Assembly: GCA_014843695.1 (NCBI GenBank)
Contig: CM026386.1
Location: forward strand, 18,839,973 to 18,903,972
DNA length: 64,000 bases
Reading direction: 5' to 3'
Source: Archivesica marissinica
Lineage: Eukaryota > Mollusca > Bivalvia > Venerida > Vesicomyidae
Every line of letters begins with the position of its first letter. Within the stretch, counting starts at the first letter, position 1. Shown piece by piece: positions 23,941-33,980 of this stretch. The notes under the pieces were generated by a model that was not told the DNA's origin, did no database searches, and worked only from the letters and a program-made list of their open reading frames with translations. The translations under genes and the position numbers were made by a program.

Positions 23941-24010
23941 TATTTCTTTATTTATAGATTTCTTTATTTATAGAGGGTGATCTAATTAGTACTGAACTAA
24001 TCTTCCTTAG
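23941..24010 (-). mobile_element. Probable LINE 3' terminus fragment
   Basis: On the minus strand the sequence ends with short tandem ATAAATAAAGAAATCTAT-type repeats after GAGGGCCCTAAGGAAGATTA. A short-repeat tail of this kind is typical of CR1/L2-like non-LTR elements. How far the element extends upstream is unclear. Confidence 0.4.
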
Positions 24011-24237
24011 GGCCCTCTTAAATGTCTTAACACTATAACATTAATGCACATACATAATAATTATAACCAAAGTAAACAGTTACGCCATGCAATATACATG
24101 TATAATGTTGTACAATGTAACTTAAACAAATCAGGTAATGTTATCGAAATACAAAACGACATTAGCATATTGAATGACAATCATTATATATCTATAACAT
24201 TCTAGTATCTACCGAGAGGAAATGTCTTTGTAAATCC

Positions 24238-24272
24238 GCACACATGCACGCACGCACGCTCGCATGCACACA

Positions 24273-24304
<32 letters not shown>

Positions 24305-24306
24305 TA
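24238..24306. repeat. (CGCA)n microsatellite
   Basis: A run of GCAC/CGCA tetranucleotides with a few ATGC and CTCG interruptions. Confidence 0.95.
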
Positions 24307-24413
24307 CTATACGATAAAATACAATACTATTACTCTAGAGATAGGCACTAATTTATACAATGTACATTACAAAGATGTCAATATTCAGATAGAACAAAAC
24401 GTAATTTCCCCCA

Positions 24414-24965
24414 ATAATGTTCATGACAAAATTAGACTATTATTGTAAATTTAAAAATGAATTTATATTTGAAGAATATACATGTAGTGATACGATTGTT
24501 AGTGATGATTTACGAAAGTGTTTCACATGTTTAAGATTATGTTCACACACTCTAGAAATTGAATGTGGTAGATATAATGCTATAGAAAGAGAAACTCGAT
24601 TATGTAAACTATGTAACCAAAGGTCGGTTGAATCTGAGTATCACATTTTGCTTGTTATACGAGATACACAAGTTTAAGAACTAAATACCTTGGTATCGTG
24701 GCCGTGTGTACAGAAATTCAATACTATCACGTCTTCTAAGAATAAAATATAATTGTTAAAATGATCTAAGTATATAAAAGAATCTATGTTTCTAAGAAAA
24801 AAGACTCTAGATAATATCACTGTTTCTTAACATGTGTATGTAAAAGTAAAAAGTAAATATATGTATCTATGTAATTGTGTATGTCTTTGTCATAGTTTAT
24901 ACTTATGCAATTGGCCAAAGGCAATGTATTGCTGATAATTCCAATCAACTTGAAACTTGAATTAT
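24414..24965 (+). pseudogene. Non-LTR retrotransposon ORF2 C-terminal remnant
   Basis: The frame at 24417-24677 reads LRLCSHTLEIECGRYNAIER, then TRLCKLCNQ and SEYHILL. This is the Cys/His-containing C-terminal segment found after the reverse transcriptase of many LINE ORF2 proteins (C-x2-C ... H). It is cut off by a frame change after EYHILL. The similar remnant at 32355-32965 continues the same region (HHVLLECAIYNDLR). What follows is probably 3' UTR. Dead copy, strongly 5'-truncated. Confidence 0.75.
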
Positions 24966-24989
24966 AACATTTGCTCTTTTCTACACTCA

Positions 24990-25262
24990 AATTACACGTG
25001 TATATTTACTCAATTGACACGTGTTTCAATTAATTAATTTACATTAATAATGCTAAAACTAACGAACCTTTCAACGCTAAAACTGTTCGAAATAATTAGG
25101 TGTCATGATTAAATACCGACAAACTTCCTCGCGTCCTTGCTATCAATTAGTAATTTCCGAAAGCCCGGAAATTGCCGGCACGTGCTGTAAATGATATTTA
25201 TGATCATGTGATCATTTCCCGTAACAAAAAATATAAAACAGCGCTTCACAACTAGTTTGACA
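24990..25262 (+). promoter_or_regulatory. Promoter of RASSF-like copy 1
   Basis: A TATAAAA box lies at 25232-25238. Upstream are CACGTG E-boxes at 24995-25000, 25018-25023 and 25179-25184, and a CATGTG at 25205-25210. All four positions are matched by CACGTG in the promoters of copies 2 and 3 although the surrounding sequence has diverged substantially, which argues for function. E-boxes bind bHLH and bHLH-ZIP factors; which one is unknown. Confidence 0.7.
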
Positions 25263-25405
25263 TCAAATTTATTTTGAATGCTCACACAGCACTTGAGAGT
25301 GTATACATCTTGTCATAATTGTCTATATTCTGTCTTCAAACAATAACAAGGATCATTTTGATTGGCTAGATTCCTGATCATAGTTATAAATAGTTCAATT
25401 GAAAG
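25263..25405 (+). other. Inferred noncoding exon 1 of RASSF-like copy 1
   Basis: The start is inferred ~30 bp downstream of TATAAAA. The end is a good donor, GAAAG|GTAAG, at 25405/25406, aligned with GAAAG|GTAGG in copy 2. The intron would run 25406-26172 and end in TTGGTTTCAG. The exon has TTTGACATCAAAT in common with the other copies and no conserved ATG-initiated frame. Confidence 0.6.
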
Positions 25406-25745
25406 GTAAGATTAAATGGTAAATGTAATTTTGGATATGAACCTTATTTGGGACGACATTTGATCATATAAGTGTCTCATACGCAATTTTCCACATTCGT
25501 TTACAATACAAACAAGCAATATAATACATTGAAACCACAGATAATGCCAATGCTGTAATAGTTTAGAAATGGAAAATGAATTTCATTTTTATTTTAGTTT
25601 ACATATTTAAGGATATAATGGATTAAAACAGTTTTGGTAACAAGATAAAGATGGTAATACATTATATAATTTATTTTCAAAGCTACATGCCTGGATTGCA
25701 TAACATTTGTATCTATGCATAGCTTGCGTTTCCGTTGTTTTGTTA

Positions 25746-25870
25746 AGAGGCATGTGGAATTTAAATGCCTCTGCATAAGAGCACACTCGTAAAGTCTCCA
25801 GTGGGGCGAGAACTCCGGGCCTTTCGCAGTTGAAGCGAACGTGCTACCACTGCGCTATCACGACTTCCAC
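25746..25870 (-). mobile_element. SINE-1, 3'-truncated, in intron 1 of copy 1
   Basis: The minus strand carries the head (GGAAGTCGTGATAGCGCAGT), B box region and GGCATTTAAATTCCACATGC, then stops. It lies in the inferred intron of RASSF-like copy 1 in antisense orientation and has no counterpart in the introns of copies 2 and 3. Confidence 0.85.
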
Positions 25871-26172
25871 AACTTGTCATAATGCACATATAACAAAAAA
25901 ACTAATTCTGTAAATGATTCAGTCAGTTTTATTTTAAGAAGTTTAATAAATGTTCGTTCAATCGAATGGAACTATATGTGCACAATAATTTATCTACTGG
26001 TATATCTATGGCGATTGCGTTTCTATAGGTTGTTTACACTTTCAGAACCATTTATTTCCGAAAAGAACGAACTATTGGGCATGTCAAAATGAACTTACCA
26101 TATATACATATATCCACATTTGCATATTGTGCATGCATTATTGTTAATAATGTCTTACATCCTTGGTTTCAG

Positions 26173-27219
26173 ATGAAGGAAGAAAGCATTGTGACGATTA
26201 CGATCAACGGAAATGAGACACAATATAACATTTCAAAGAAAACAACTTGCAATGACGTCATCAAAATGGCGACACGAACTTCAGAATCTAATGACACCAA
26301 ATGTTACGTTGTTTCTGAATCGGCCTTTGGTATGCATATTATACTTCATGGACAGACTAAACTTTTGAAACAGGTTCGATCTTGGGGTGTTAACAGGCAC
26401 AACTTCCATCTTGAAATGAAACAGGTCGACAAGCTGAAATCCAAAATGGCGTCTGTGTCACGTGCCAAGTTGAAGCTACAGCGTCTGAGAGATCGGATTA
26501 TGAAACATGAAAAGAAAAGCGACCAGAAATTTGAAGCATATCTCCATAACAACCTCGCTGGATATATCGCTAACAAAGACAATAAACTTTATGAAAAGAA
26601 CATTTCGGTCGTCGAAGAGTTTGCTAAGCTAGAACTGAAACGGCCAGAGGTTTCTGGAAAGATTAAATTGCTGAACCGATACCTCCATGATTCCTTAGAG
26701 AATAACAATATCTGCGACTCTGTTTGTGATGAATTGTATCTTCCGATTAGAACAATGGGTGATGGAAGCGAAGACGAGTCTCTTAGCGATATGGAAAGAC
26801 TTCAAGGTGACGGAGAAGATATTGACGATTTTGACTCAAGCGCTGCTGACGGATGTTGTTTGAACAAGGGATTCATCTCTGATTTAAGTTTTGACACAAC
26901 AATGCTTTCAGACAATACAGATGAGCTAAATGAATGTATAATTTATGATTACGGCGAAACGATCGCAAGTGATGATGAAAGTGCGTTTGAAGATGACAGT
27001 GATTTTGACAGCGTATGTGATTTAGAAAGAAACATCACCAATGATGATGTAGAAGATACTCTAGTGAAGATGAACACAATAAAATCCATGTTTAGCAATG
27101 GGGATCTTAATGCTAGGATTGCGGAGGAGGAATTGCTGGACAGTTTTATGAATACGCTTGTGCATAATGATGGCAGTGATGAAGGCATGAGTTCAGCTGA
27201 CAGCTATCTTGAATATTAA
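26173..27219 (+). CDS. RASSF-like protein, copy 1 (N-terminal RA domain)
   Basis: A 348-residue protein. Residues ~5-84 resemble the N-terminal Ras-association domain of RASSF9/RASSF10: VTITINGNE, then TTCNDVI at 24-30 (RASSF: TTCxDVI) and QTKLLKQVRSWG at 61-72 (RASSF: KTRILRLWxxWG). A basic, probably coiled-coil segment follows at ~88-116 (LKLQRLRDRIMKHEKK), a second helical region at ~140-195, and an acidic, Ser/Asp-rich tail from ~205. The role is inferred to be a cytoplasmic scaffold or small-GTPase-linked adaptor; actual Ras binding is unproven. The start was chosen at the ATG directly after a TTTCAG acceptor, because conservation with copies 2 and 3 begins exactly there; the frame upstream to 26089 is intron. 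Compared with copies 2/3, residues 1-55 are clearly diverged (for example ESIVTITINGNETQYNISKK), while residues after ~56 are almost identical to copy 2. Confidence 0.8.
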   Translation: MKEESIVTITINGNETQYNISKKTTCNDVIKMATRTSESNDTKCYVVSESAFGMHIILHGQTKLLKQVRSWGVNRHNFHLEMKQVDKLKSKMASVSRAKLKLQRLRDRIMKHEKKSDQKFEAYLHNNLAGYIANKDNKLYEKNISVVEEFAKLELKRPEVSGKIKLLNRYLHDSLENNNICDSVCDELYLPIRTMGDGSEDESLSDMERLQGDGEDIDDFDSSAADGCCLNKGFISDLSFDTTMLSDNTDELNECIIYDYGETIASDDESAFEDDSDFDSVCDLERNITNDDVEDTLVKMNTIKSMFSNGDLNARIAEEELLDSFMNTLVHNDGSDEGMSSADSYLEY

Positions 27220-27325
27220 TTAATCACGTAACCAATACTTCCAAAATAGTTTGTGTTATAGTGGTGAAAGAAATTAGTTCCGCGGTGCCAACCATATCCA
27301 ACCGTAGGGTCAACATTACAGTTTA

Positions 27326-27572
27326 CGCATGATTAGTGTTAGCGGGCACGCTTCTCATCAATGCAACCCGGGTTCGATCCTGGGGCAAGGAAGCATGTGA
27401 GATGGTATGATGATCGCCAGATCGGACAGGTGGGTTTTCTCCGGGTACTTCGGTTTCCTTCTACACGAATTACCACGCTTACGCTTTCATCTGCGCCAAC
27501 GAGAGTGATTAATATAAGTTGCTAAAACTTGCTTCGCAATCGTTGTAAAATAAATAAAGTTAGAAAAATAAA
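27326..27572 (+). mobile_element. SINE-2 in the 3' flank of copy 1
   Basis: Head with a small deletion, B box GGGTTCGATCCTG, core TTTTCTCCGGGTACTTCGGT and tail A, ending in two AATAAA-type signals (27548-27580). Lying ~110 bp after the stop codon, it could supply polyadenylation signals to the gene. The same insertion is present after copy 2, so it predates the duplication. Confidence 0.88.
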
Positions 27573-28013
27573 TAAAGTGTAGCACCGATACACGTCACAA
27601 CTCCGATAAACGTCATAAACAAGTCCGCTAAGGGTCTTACAGTCGTAACTGCAAAACGTCAGAAAAAATATGCAATACGTCAAATAAAAAGAAATTCCGT
27701 TAAACGTCATATACATTTCCGGTAAAGGTCATACACAATTGAAAATTCTTTATAATGCAGGCATATTTTGCTAATTTAAGTGCTCTTGAATTTTGTTTCA
27801 TTGATTAATCAGACGCTTGCAGTTCAGGCCGGAACACGTACGGACGCGTAAATTAAAATACAAGGTGTGTATTTCTACGTCGGTAGGTAAATACAACTAA
27901 AACGAAGCAATTATACTGGTTTGTTTTATATGACGTATTGCGTATTGTTTATGACGGTTACGAGATATGAATATACCGGTATTATGTTTTATGTCTGAAA
28001 ACACAACAACATA

Positions 28014-28209
28014 CAGTTTACATCCTTTATGTCGAATCCCGTCGGACCGAACAAAATACTCGACATAACAGAACTTTGACTTAACGAAATTCGATATGAA
28101 CGGAGCCAGTTATATGTAAAATTATAGTGTCTAAAACGGGAATTTGATCCGACTTCGAGATAACAGGATAATTCGACATAACCGACTTTGACATAGCGGA
28201 TGTAGACTG
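28014..28209. mobile_element. TIR MITE with TA flanks (pogo/Tigger-like), interval 1
   Basis: The element starts TA|CAGTTTACATCCTTTATG and ends GCGGATGTAGACTG|TA, so the ends are inverted repeats flanked by TA. Internal CGACATAAC and TTAACGAAATTCGATA motifs resemble subterminal repeats of pogo-type elements. It is about 196 bp with no coding capacity. Further copies lie at 37862, 47536 and 61633. Confidence 0.78.
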
Positions 28210-28230
28210 TATATGAGAACGGTTGAGCTT

Positions 28231-28372
28231 AGCTTTGCGATTGATGTTGTTATATTAAATGTTGCTATGCATATATTAGCGTTGCGATTGATGTTGTTAT
28301 ATTAAATGTTGCTATGCATATATTAGCTTTGCGATTGATGTTGTTATATTAAATGTTGCTATGCATATATTA
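28231..28372. repeat. 47 bp tandem repeat, 3 copies (interval 1)
   Basis: Unit AGCTTTGCGATTGATGTTGT TATATTAAATGTTGCTATGC ATATATT. The paralogous position in interval 2 has 6 copies. Confidence 0.95.
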
Positions 28373-28561
28373 GCATGCATTATTTGTTTTGTTACTGAAT
28401 TGATATTATATATTGTGTACATGTTTTGTATAGGTACATGTTATAGAAGATGTGTAGAAATTAAAAAACATGAAACATACATGCGTTGTTACGTCGAATA
28501 TTAAACACTACTTAATTTCACATTAGACCTGGTCTGGAGGTTATAACACTTTCTCCAATCT

Positions 28562-29170
28562 CAAACTCAGCCTCAAGCTTCTGATTGGTTCTGCTGACAG
28601 TAAAACTCAGTGTCAAGCTTCTGATTGGTTCTGCTGACAGTAAAACACAGTCTCAAGCTTCTGATTGGTTCTGCTGACAGTAAGACTCAGTCTCAAGCTT
28701 CTGATTGGTTCTGCTGACAGTAAAACTCAGTCTCAAGCTTCTGATTGGTTCAGCTGACAGTAAAACTCAGTCTCAAGCTTCTGATTGGTTCTGCTGACAG
28801 TAAAACTCAGTCTCGAGCTTCTGATTGGTTCAGCTGACAGTAATACTCAGTTTCGAGCTTCTGATTGGTTCTACTGACAGTAAAACTCAGTCTCAAGCTT
28901 CTGATTGGTTCTGCTGACAGTAAAACTCAGTCTCAAGCTTCTGATTGGTTCAGCTGACAGTAAAACTCAGTCTCGAGCTTCTGATTGGTTCAGCTGACAG
29001 TAAAACTTAGTCTCGAGCTTCTGATTGGTTCAGCTGACAATACAACTCAGTGTCAAGCTTCTGATTGGTTCAACTGACAGTAAAACTCAGTCTCAAGCTT
29101 CTGATTGTTTCTGCTGACAGTAAAACTCAGTATCAAGCTTCTGATTGGTTCTGCTGACAGTAAAACTCAG
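28562..29170. repeat. 40 bp minisatellite, 15 units (interval 1)
   Basis: Unit CTCAAGCTTCTGATTGGTTC TGCTGACAGTAAAACTCAGT. Each unit carries ATTGG (inverted CCAAT) and several carry the E-box CAGCTG in TTCAGCTGACAG. The interval 2 counterpart has about 20 units. Confidence 0.95.
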
Positions 29171-29388
29171 AATCATCCAATCAACTCACTTCAATTTGAG
29201 TTTGAGATATGAGCACATATACGTTTTATAACCTCGGGCACAATTTTTCACTGCCAATGAGCGACACTGTTGGTCTTTATATTACCTCCCTTGCACAGAA
29301 AGTTCGATTTATCCCGAAATGCATAAGAGTCATTTTAGTTGGAATCCTTTGTTTGTACTGTTACTGTTGATAATAATCAGATGTCGCG

Positions 29389-29480
29389 GAATCTTATCAA
29401 AATCATGCTAATTAATTGGAAAGGAGGAATGTAAGGAGGGAATCTTATCATGTTAATTAATTGAAGGAAGTGTGGAAGGA
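29389..29480. repeat. 45 bp repeat, 2 units (interval 1)
   Basis: Two imperfect units of GGAATCTTATCATGCTAATT AATTGGAAAGGAGG. The counterpart in interval 2 has expanded to about 10 units. Confidence 0.85.
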
Positions 29481-29946
29481 GGGAGAATTCCAAGAACGAT
29501 ATATGTTACGCCATACAATTATACGTATGATGCTACATTTGATAATCTGGAAAACACAGCCATGATAGTTAATTCCTACGAGATTTAACACTTCACATTA
29601 TACGGTTCAATTTTTCATTTAACGACTCAGGAGGATGTTCAACAATCAAAACACATGAGTCAAAAGCCAGGAAGTCTTAATTGCATTCTGGGACCGCGCG
29701 AGATCACGTGTGTCTCTGTAATGGGAGAGAATTGCACATTTTGATCCTGTTATGATGCAACTGCAGGAGAACCATGCATTTATTTCGATCTTTATGTCTG
29801 ATTCTTTTGACAACAGTTCGTGAATTGCAATTTGTCTGAGAACATGTCATGATATTTGAGGGGTTTTCTCTGAACAGTAATGATTTATATGAACCGTTTA
29901 CTACTCTCCTTAAATGGTAAAAACACTGCAAACATTTCTCTCTACT

Positions 29947-30165
29947 GCAATATTAGCGCCTTGGGTTTGGTTTAAACATATTTATTCCACTGTATACATT
30001 CACGAAGCAATACATGCACACGAACTCAAAGACGTAAGTATAGAGGAAAGGATTAAAACGGAAGCATAGCTTAAATAGTTTCTCTCCTTACAGTTCAAAA
30101 TACACTATGATATATTGGACGGTGTGGAAATAATGCATGTATACTAAGTGTGCTTATTGCTTAGA
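29947..30165. mobile_element. Element present only in interval 1
   Basis: About 210 bp here have no counterpart in interval 2, where flanking sequence joins directly (CTCTACTCTAAGTGTAAAAC at 40639). Part of it (GTTTAAACATATTTATT ... GGAAGCATAGCTTAAATAG) matches 18183-18284, so it is a dispersed repeat of unknown class. Insertion in interval 1 or deletion in interval 2 are both possible. Confidence 0.6.
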
Positions 30166-30245
30166 AATGACAGAAATGTAAAACCGACAAGAATGTAGAA
30201 GAAAGAGAAGATTTATGAGAAGGTAGCGCAGGAAGACAGGGATAA

Positions 30246-30545
30246 AGTGTGTGTATTTTACGTTTATTTATCGTCGCTACCGGTTGCCCATATGAGCGAC
30301 GCCTCCTGAAGAGATAGGTCATTTTAGATATTCGGAGGATAGTGCAATGATACAGACAGAGACCCATTCCAGAGTCTCCTCTGGTTCTTTTACGTGCACG
30401 GTGTACAGCACCGACACGAGACCTCGGTTTAAAGTCCCATCTGAAATACTGTTAATTGTATTAGGGTCAGAAGGGGGATCGAACCTGCGATCCCTGGGTT
30501 ACCAGTCCAGCGTGTTAGCTCTGGACTACAGATCCGTCTCTGTGA
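30246..30545 (-). mobile_element. SINE-3, full length (interval 1)
   Basis: Minus strand: head with TAGTCCAGAGCTAACACGCT, B box GGTTCGATCCCC, body, then tail B (GTCGCTCATATGGGCAACCG ... ATAAATAAAC). Shared with interval 2 at 40720-41019. Confidence 0.92.
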
Positions 30546-30555
30546 AAGGGACTAA

Positions 30556-30690
30556 CTAATAAGTTTATTTAAAGTCGCCACCACATAAATGCATTTGGGC
30601 GACTGAGTTTTCGAAGAAAATTAAAATACTCATCATCTAAAAGTGATGGTTTTGTCTATCACAAATATAATAACTAGATGTTTAGAAATC
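30556..30690 (-). mobile_element. Element with tail B-type 3' hairpin (interval 1)
   Basis: The minus strand ends in GTCGCCCAAATGCATTTATG TGGTGGCGACTTTAAATAAA, a stem-loop followed by TTAAATAAAC, analogous to the tail of SINE-3. No tRNA head is visible, so this may be a truncated LINE or SINE. Related ends occur at 41030, 50984 and 62113. Confidence 0.65.
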
Positions 30691-30706
30691 AGTTGCGCCT
30701 CAACGC

Positions 30707-30965
30707 AGTATGTTTGAATCCTACTCCATGGTCGAGTGGTTAGGGTCCTCCCTGGTCGAGGGGTTAGGGGCCTCCGTGGTCAAGTGGTTAGGGGCTGTGA
30801 CTTCTAATCAGTTGCCTCTCGACGCAGTAGGTTTGAATCCTACTGGTGGTGTCCAGAGGAGTCTATCCAGCTGGATTGGGTTGCTGAAGCTGGGTGGTTC
30901 TACCGGGGATACCCAACCAGACATGACACAGTACTCGGAGGCCCCCTGGGTGTTCCACAATACAA
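30707..30965 (+). mobile_element. SINE-4-like element with triplicated A-box region
   Basis: A Ser/Leu-type head motif (TGGTCGAGTGGTTAGGG) is repeated three times at 30727-30795, followed by GTAGGTTTGAATCCTACTGG (B box region) and a body with GGGTGGTTCTACCGGGGATA. Interval 2 has the same element with no such repeat (41165-41310), so the triplication is local to interval 1 or was lost in interval 2. Confidence 0.7.
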
Positions 30966-31130
30966 ACAAATCACACACATTAGTTACTATAATGATTCCA
31001 GATCAAAACCCCGCGTTTGATACATTTAACAATATTCGTCATACAGTTTTGACCTAACATGCACCAATCAATACTAGAATGTTCCACACACAAGCAACAA
31101 CCATATTGGTACACAGATAACATGCAGTTT

Positions 31131-31318
31131 ATTTAAATTTACTTAACGTCGCTACAGGTTGCTCATTTGAGCGACGGACGGTTTACCTAACAGCATGTTA
31201 GGACAGGCTCCAGCGGTTAACCAGTACTTGGCGCACCAATCTCCTTAAGAAACTGCCACACTTTTCACATAAAAAGACACGGTCTGAGCGGGGTTCGAAC
31301 CCGTGCCAGTCAATATAA
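31131..31318 (-). mobile_element. SINE-6 (interval 1)
   Basis: Minus strand: GGGTTCGAACCCCGCTCAGA (B box), a body with GGTTAACCGCTGGAGCCTG, and a tail CGTCGCTCAAATGAGCAACC TGTAGCGACGTTAAGTAAAT related to tail B of SINE-3. The A-box half of the head is missing. Confidence 0.75.
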
Positions 31319-31475
31319 CATACATGAAGCACGGGGAATCATATACAGCTATCACACATACAAATAAAAGGACCTCGGCAATTGAACAGCCGCTTGTCAA
31401 TCAAACAAATCAATGATCCAATCAGCTATCGTTATTTCACACACATTCAGACAACGTCTATCTCTACATACTATC

Positions 31476-31567
31476 CTACGACAAGCCATTGTGCAAAAGA
31501 ATCGAATAATACAGTGCAGTAACGGGAAGACCTCGGTTTAAAGTCCCCATCTTTAAGACTGTTAATT
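31476..31567. repeat. Filler sequence duplicated from ~440 bp downstream
   Basis: This segment (GCAAAAGAATCGAATAATAC ... CAAGACTGTTAATTTTAT-like) duplicates 31917-32005 in direct orientation. It stands where interval 2 has ~900 bp of retrotransposon (41838-42738), so it is templated filler at a deletion junction. Confidence 0.75.
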
Positions 31568-31905
31568 TTATGTCTAAATATGCACCAAGATACCTTATAC
31601 AGCTCACAGATTTGATATTGTCACTAGCAACGTTAAGTTCTGTTACTGAGCATTTTTTGAGTTGATGTCTGCTCCCAAATAAGATGAATTCAGTTTTTGA
31701 TGAGTTCATTTTGAGTTTGTTTTGCTTCATCCAGTTATCGATGTTTAAAGCACAATTTTCAAGTTCTTGGATAGCTTGTTTTTCATTATCCTCAGATGTT
31801 GGTTTAAACATTTTGTTTGCTATGTGATCATCTGCAAATCCATATAATGAAATTGACGGAGGGATTACACTGAACAATGTTCCGGCATAAGTCAAGTAGA
31901 GCCAG
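31568..31905 (-). pseudogene. Non-LTR reverse transcriptase fragment (interval 1, deleted)
   Basis: The minus strand encodes GFADDH (the catalytic [FY]xDD region), then LKMNSSKTEFILFGSRHQLK and SCIRYLGAYLD, the palm/thumb segment of a CR1/L2-like reverse transcriptase. The reading frame then enters the filler at 31476-31567, so the 3' half seen in interval 2 is lost. Dead element. Confidence 0.88.
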
Positions 31906-32354
31906 GGCCCTAAACAAGTCAGTGTGCCAAAAAATCGAATAATACAGTGCAGTAACAGGAAGACCTCGGTTTAAAGTCCCCATCTTCAAGACTGTTAATT
32001 TTATTAGGGTCAGACGGGGGATCAAATTCTTGGAAATATAAAGATTTGCTATGTACAAAATCAGTTAAGACTCGCTATATTTGCGAAACACATAATGCGT
32101 CATTTTAAACGTGAATAGCTGTGTAGGTGAATATCCCTTTTGATGCATGTTATTTATTCCGCAGGTACATAAATACATTAATTATATAAACGAAAATAAA
32201 CTTACATCACAAAGCTTGCATTTGATTTATAATCCAATATACTCAGTTTGTGTATCAACCCGTATAGACAGCAATTGCTAATTTGCATAATTGTCAATCA
32301 CAAATGCGCGGTTAATTCTCTGTCATTCCTAACAATGTATGCCACACAGTTTTC

Positions 32355-32965
32355 CCTACATACATCACGTTTTATTGGAATGTGCCATATATAATGATCT
32401 AAGAACTTTACTATTGCAGAAGGCAATATTAGCTGACCATAATTTCTGTAATATGACAAAACGTGATCAATTTCTATTTCTATTCAGTAATCAATCAGTG
32501 ATAAGACTTTGTGCCAAAACCTGTTTTAATATACTACAGCGTCGTTACTTTTACTTTTGTAAATAATGCCCTTTTTTGTGTTAATTACTATATATCTATG
32601 ATTTTTACAGACTACAAGAAGCAACTGCTAATTAGGTCATTCTCGATCTGATCCTGGGTGATAACTGATTTTGTAAAATATTTCTTAAAAGCGCACTAGT
32701 GCTTGTTTTTCGATTTAGTGTTTTATACCATTTTGTTTTATTTCGCATTTAAATATAAATTAGCAACTGTTTCTTGGCTTTAGAATGTAAATAAGCATTA
32801 ACTAATAGTAGTGTGGGATTTTATAATGTGATATGTTTTGTTGCAATATGTCTCTTATAATTCTATTCAGAATGGCTATGTACTTTTAATCTGATTATTT
32901 ATATTTGTGTTTATATTACATGTATGTACATAGATGAGACTTTAATAAAGATTAAAACCTATATC
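32355..32965 (+). mobile_element. 5'-truncated LINE insertion, only in interval 1
   Basis: The frame to 32566 reads HHVLLECAIYNDLRTLLLQK and FLFLFSNQSVIRLCAKTC, the extreme C-terminus of a LINE ORF2, followed by ~400 bp of 3' UTR ending TTTAATAAAGATTAAAACC. Interval 2 lacks it: CCCTACATATATCATATCACG at 43518 runs straight into TTCAACTAAA. The flanks are compatible with a short, imperfect target-site duplication. Confidence 0.8.
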
Positions 32966-33025
32966 AAATCTCGTTCAACTAAATTATATAAATATAGAAT
33001 GGTTTAATCTGTATCAACTATATCG

Positions 33026-33259
33026 TGGAAGTCGTGATAGCTCAGTGGATGCGCATTCGCTTCAGGTGTGAAAGGTCCGGAGTTCGAGCCCCACTGGAGC
33101 CGTTAAATTGTGCCCTTAGGCAAGGCATTTAAATTTCACATTGCCTCTTCTCTCCTTCATGGCGATGGATTCCATCAGGAATGAGGTCTCGAGAGTGATT
33201 AATAAAAGTTGAAAGAACTTGTTTCGCAATCGAGCTAAAATAAATTTGTATAAATAAAA
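33026..33259 (+). mobile_element. SINE-1 full-length insertion, only in interval 1
   Basis: Starts TGGAAGTCGTGATAGCTCAG, has the B box GAGTTCGAGCCCC and tail A ending in AAATAAAAA. It is flanked by AACTATATCGTG (33016-33027) and AACTATCGTG (33260-33269), a target-site duplication. The matching position in interval 2 near 43583 shows the single, unoccupied ACTATATCGTG. This is direct evidence of insertion after the duplication. Confidence 0.92.
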
Positions 33260-33644
33260 AACTATCGTGAATCCCGTGAGCAATGCATATGACCTGATAA
33301 TGTTCTCACGGTATTTTGCTAAAGTAGCCTTATTACCGTACGCAATAGCATGCTAGTAACTAATTGATTTTTGTCTATGTTTCACTTTCTGTATCCCAAA
33401 CACTGACATTTATGTTATGTTATATTTCGGGTTTTACGCCTGCATCAGCACCATTTCGGGCTATATCGCCGGCTGGCACTTTACTTAACAACACCTTTCC
33501 TGGGCAGGCTCCAGCGGTTAACCAGTACTTGGGTGCACATACACTGACATTTATATGACCAAACATGTATTCAGTAAAATTGAAAATGATTTATTTAGTC
33601 GATCCATACAACCACTTGGAAGTATCAACATGTATCGCTAATTG

Positions 33645-33925
33645 ATTTGTGGCGTATTCGTGGCCGAGTGGTTACGGTCGTTGATCTGAAACCACTTGCC
33701 CCTCACTGCTGTAGGTTCGAATCCCACTGTCCTAGTCTGGAGTCTGGAAGCTATCCGGCTAGTTTGTGGAAGGTCCGTGGTTCTACCCCATTGCCCGCTT
33801 GCTCAGGCCTGAACTACTGCTAGGATGGGAACCAGGGTTCTTACTACACCAATACTGGTTGGAGAGTAGCCATACTTCTTTTCGTGTGACCGTACTCTAA
33901 CTAACCAACAAAAAAACAACACAAC
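33645..33925 (+). mobile_element. SINE-4 (interval 1)
   Basis: Ser/Leu-type tRNA head: A box TGGCCGAGTGGTTACGG, B box GGTTCGAATCCC, then a body with GGAAGGTCCGTGGTTCTACC and an A-rich 3' end AACCAACAAAAAAACAAC. Its copy in interval 2 is at 43903-44182; a third, diverged member is at 59888. Confidence 0.88.
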
Positions 33926-33980
33926 TATTTGATTTGATTTTTGCAATAACTGTGTACGTTAACAAATGTAAAAAATATAG

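Noticed and set aside
26089..26172. Upstream extension of RASSF-like copy 1 by 28 codons
   Set aside because: Not conserved in the other copies and ends in a TTTCAG acceptor; treated as intron.
26346..27188. Minus-strand open frames opposite the RASSF-like genes
   Set aside because: Shadows of the real coding strand; repeated in all three copies for that reason only.
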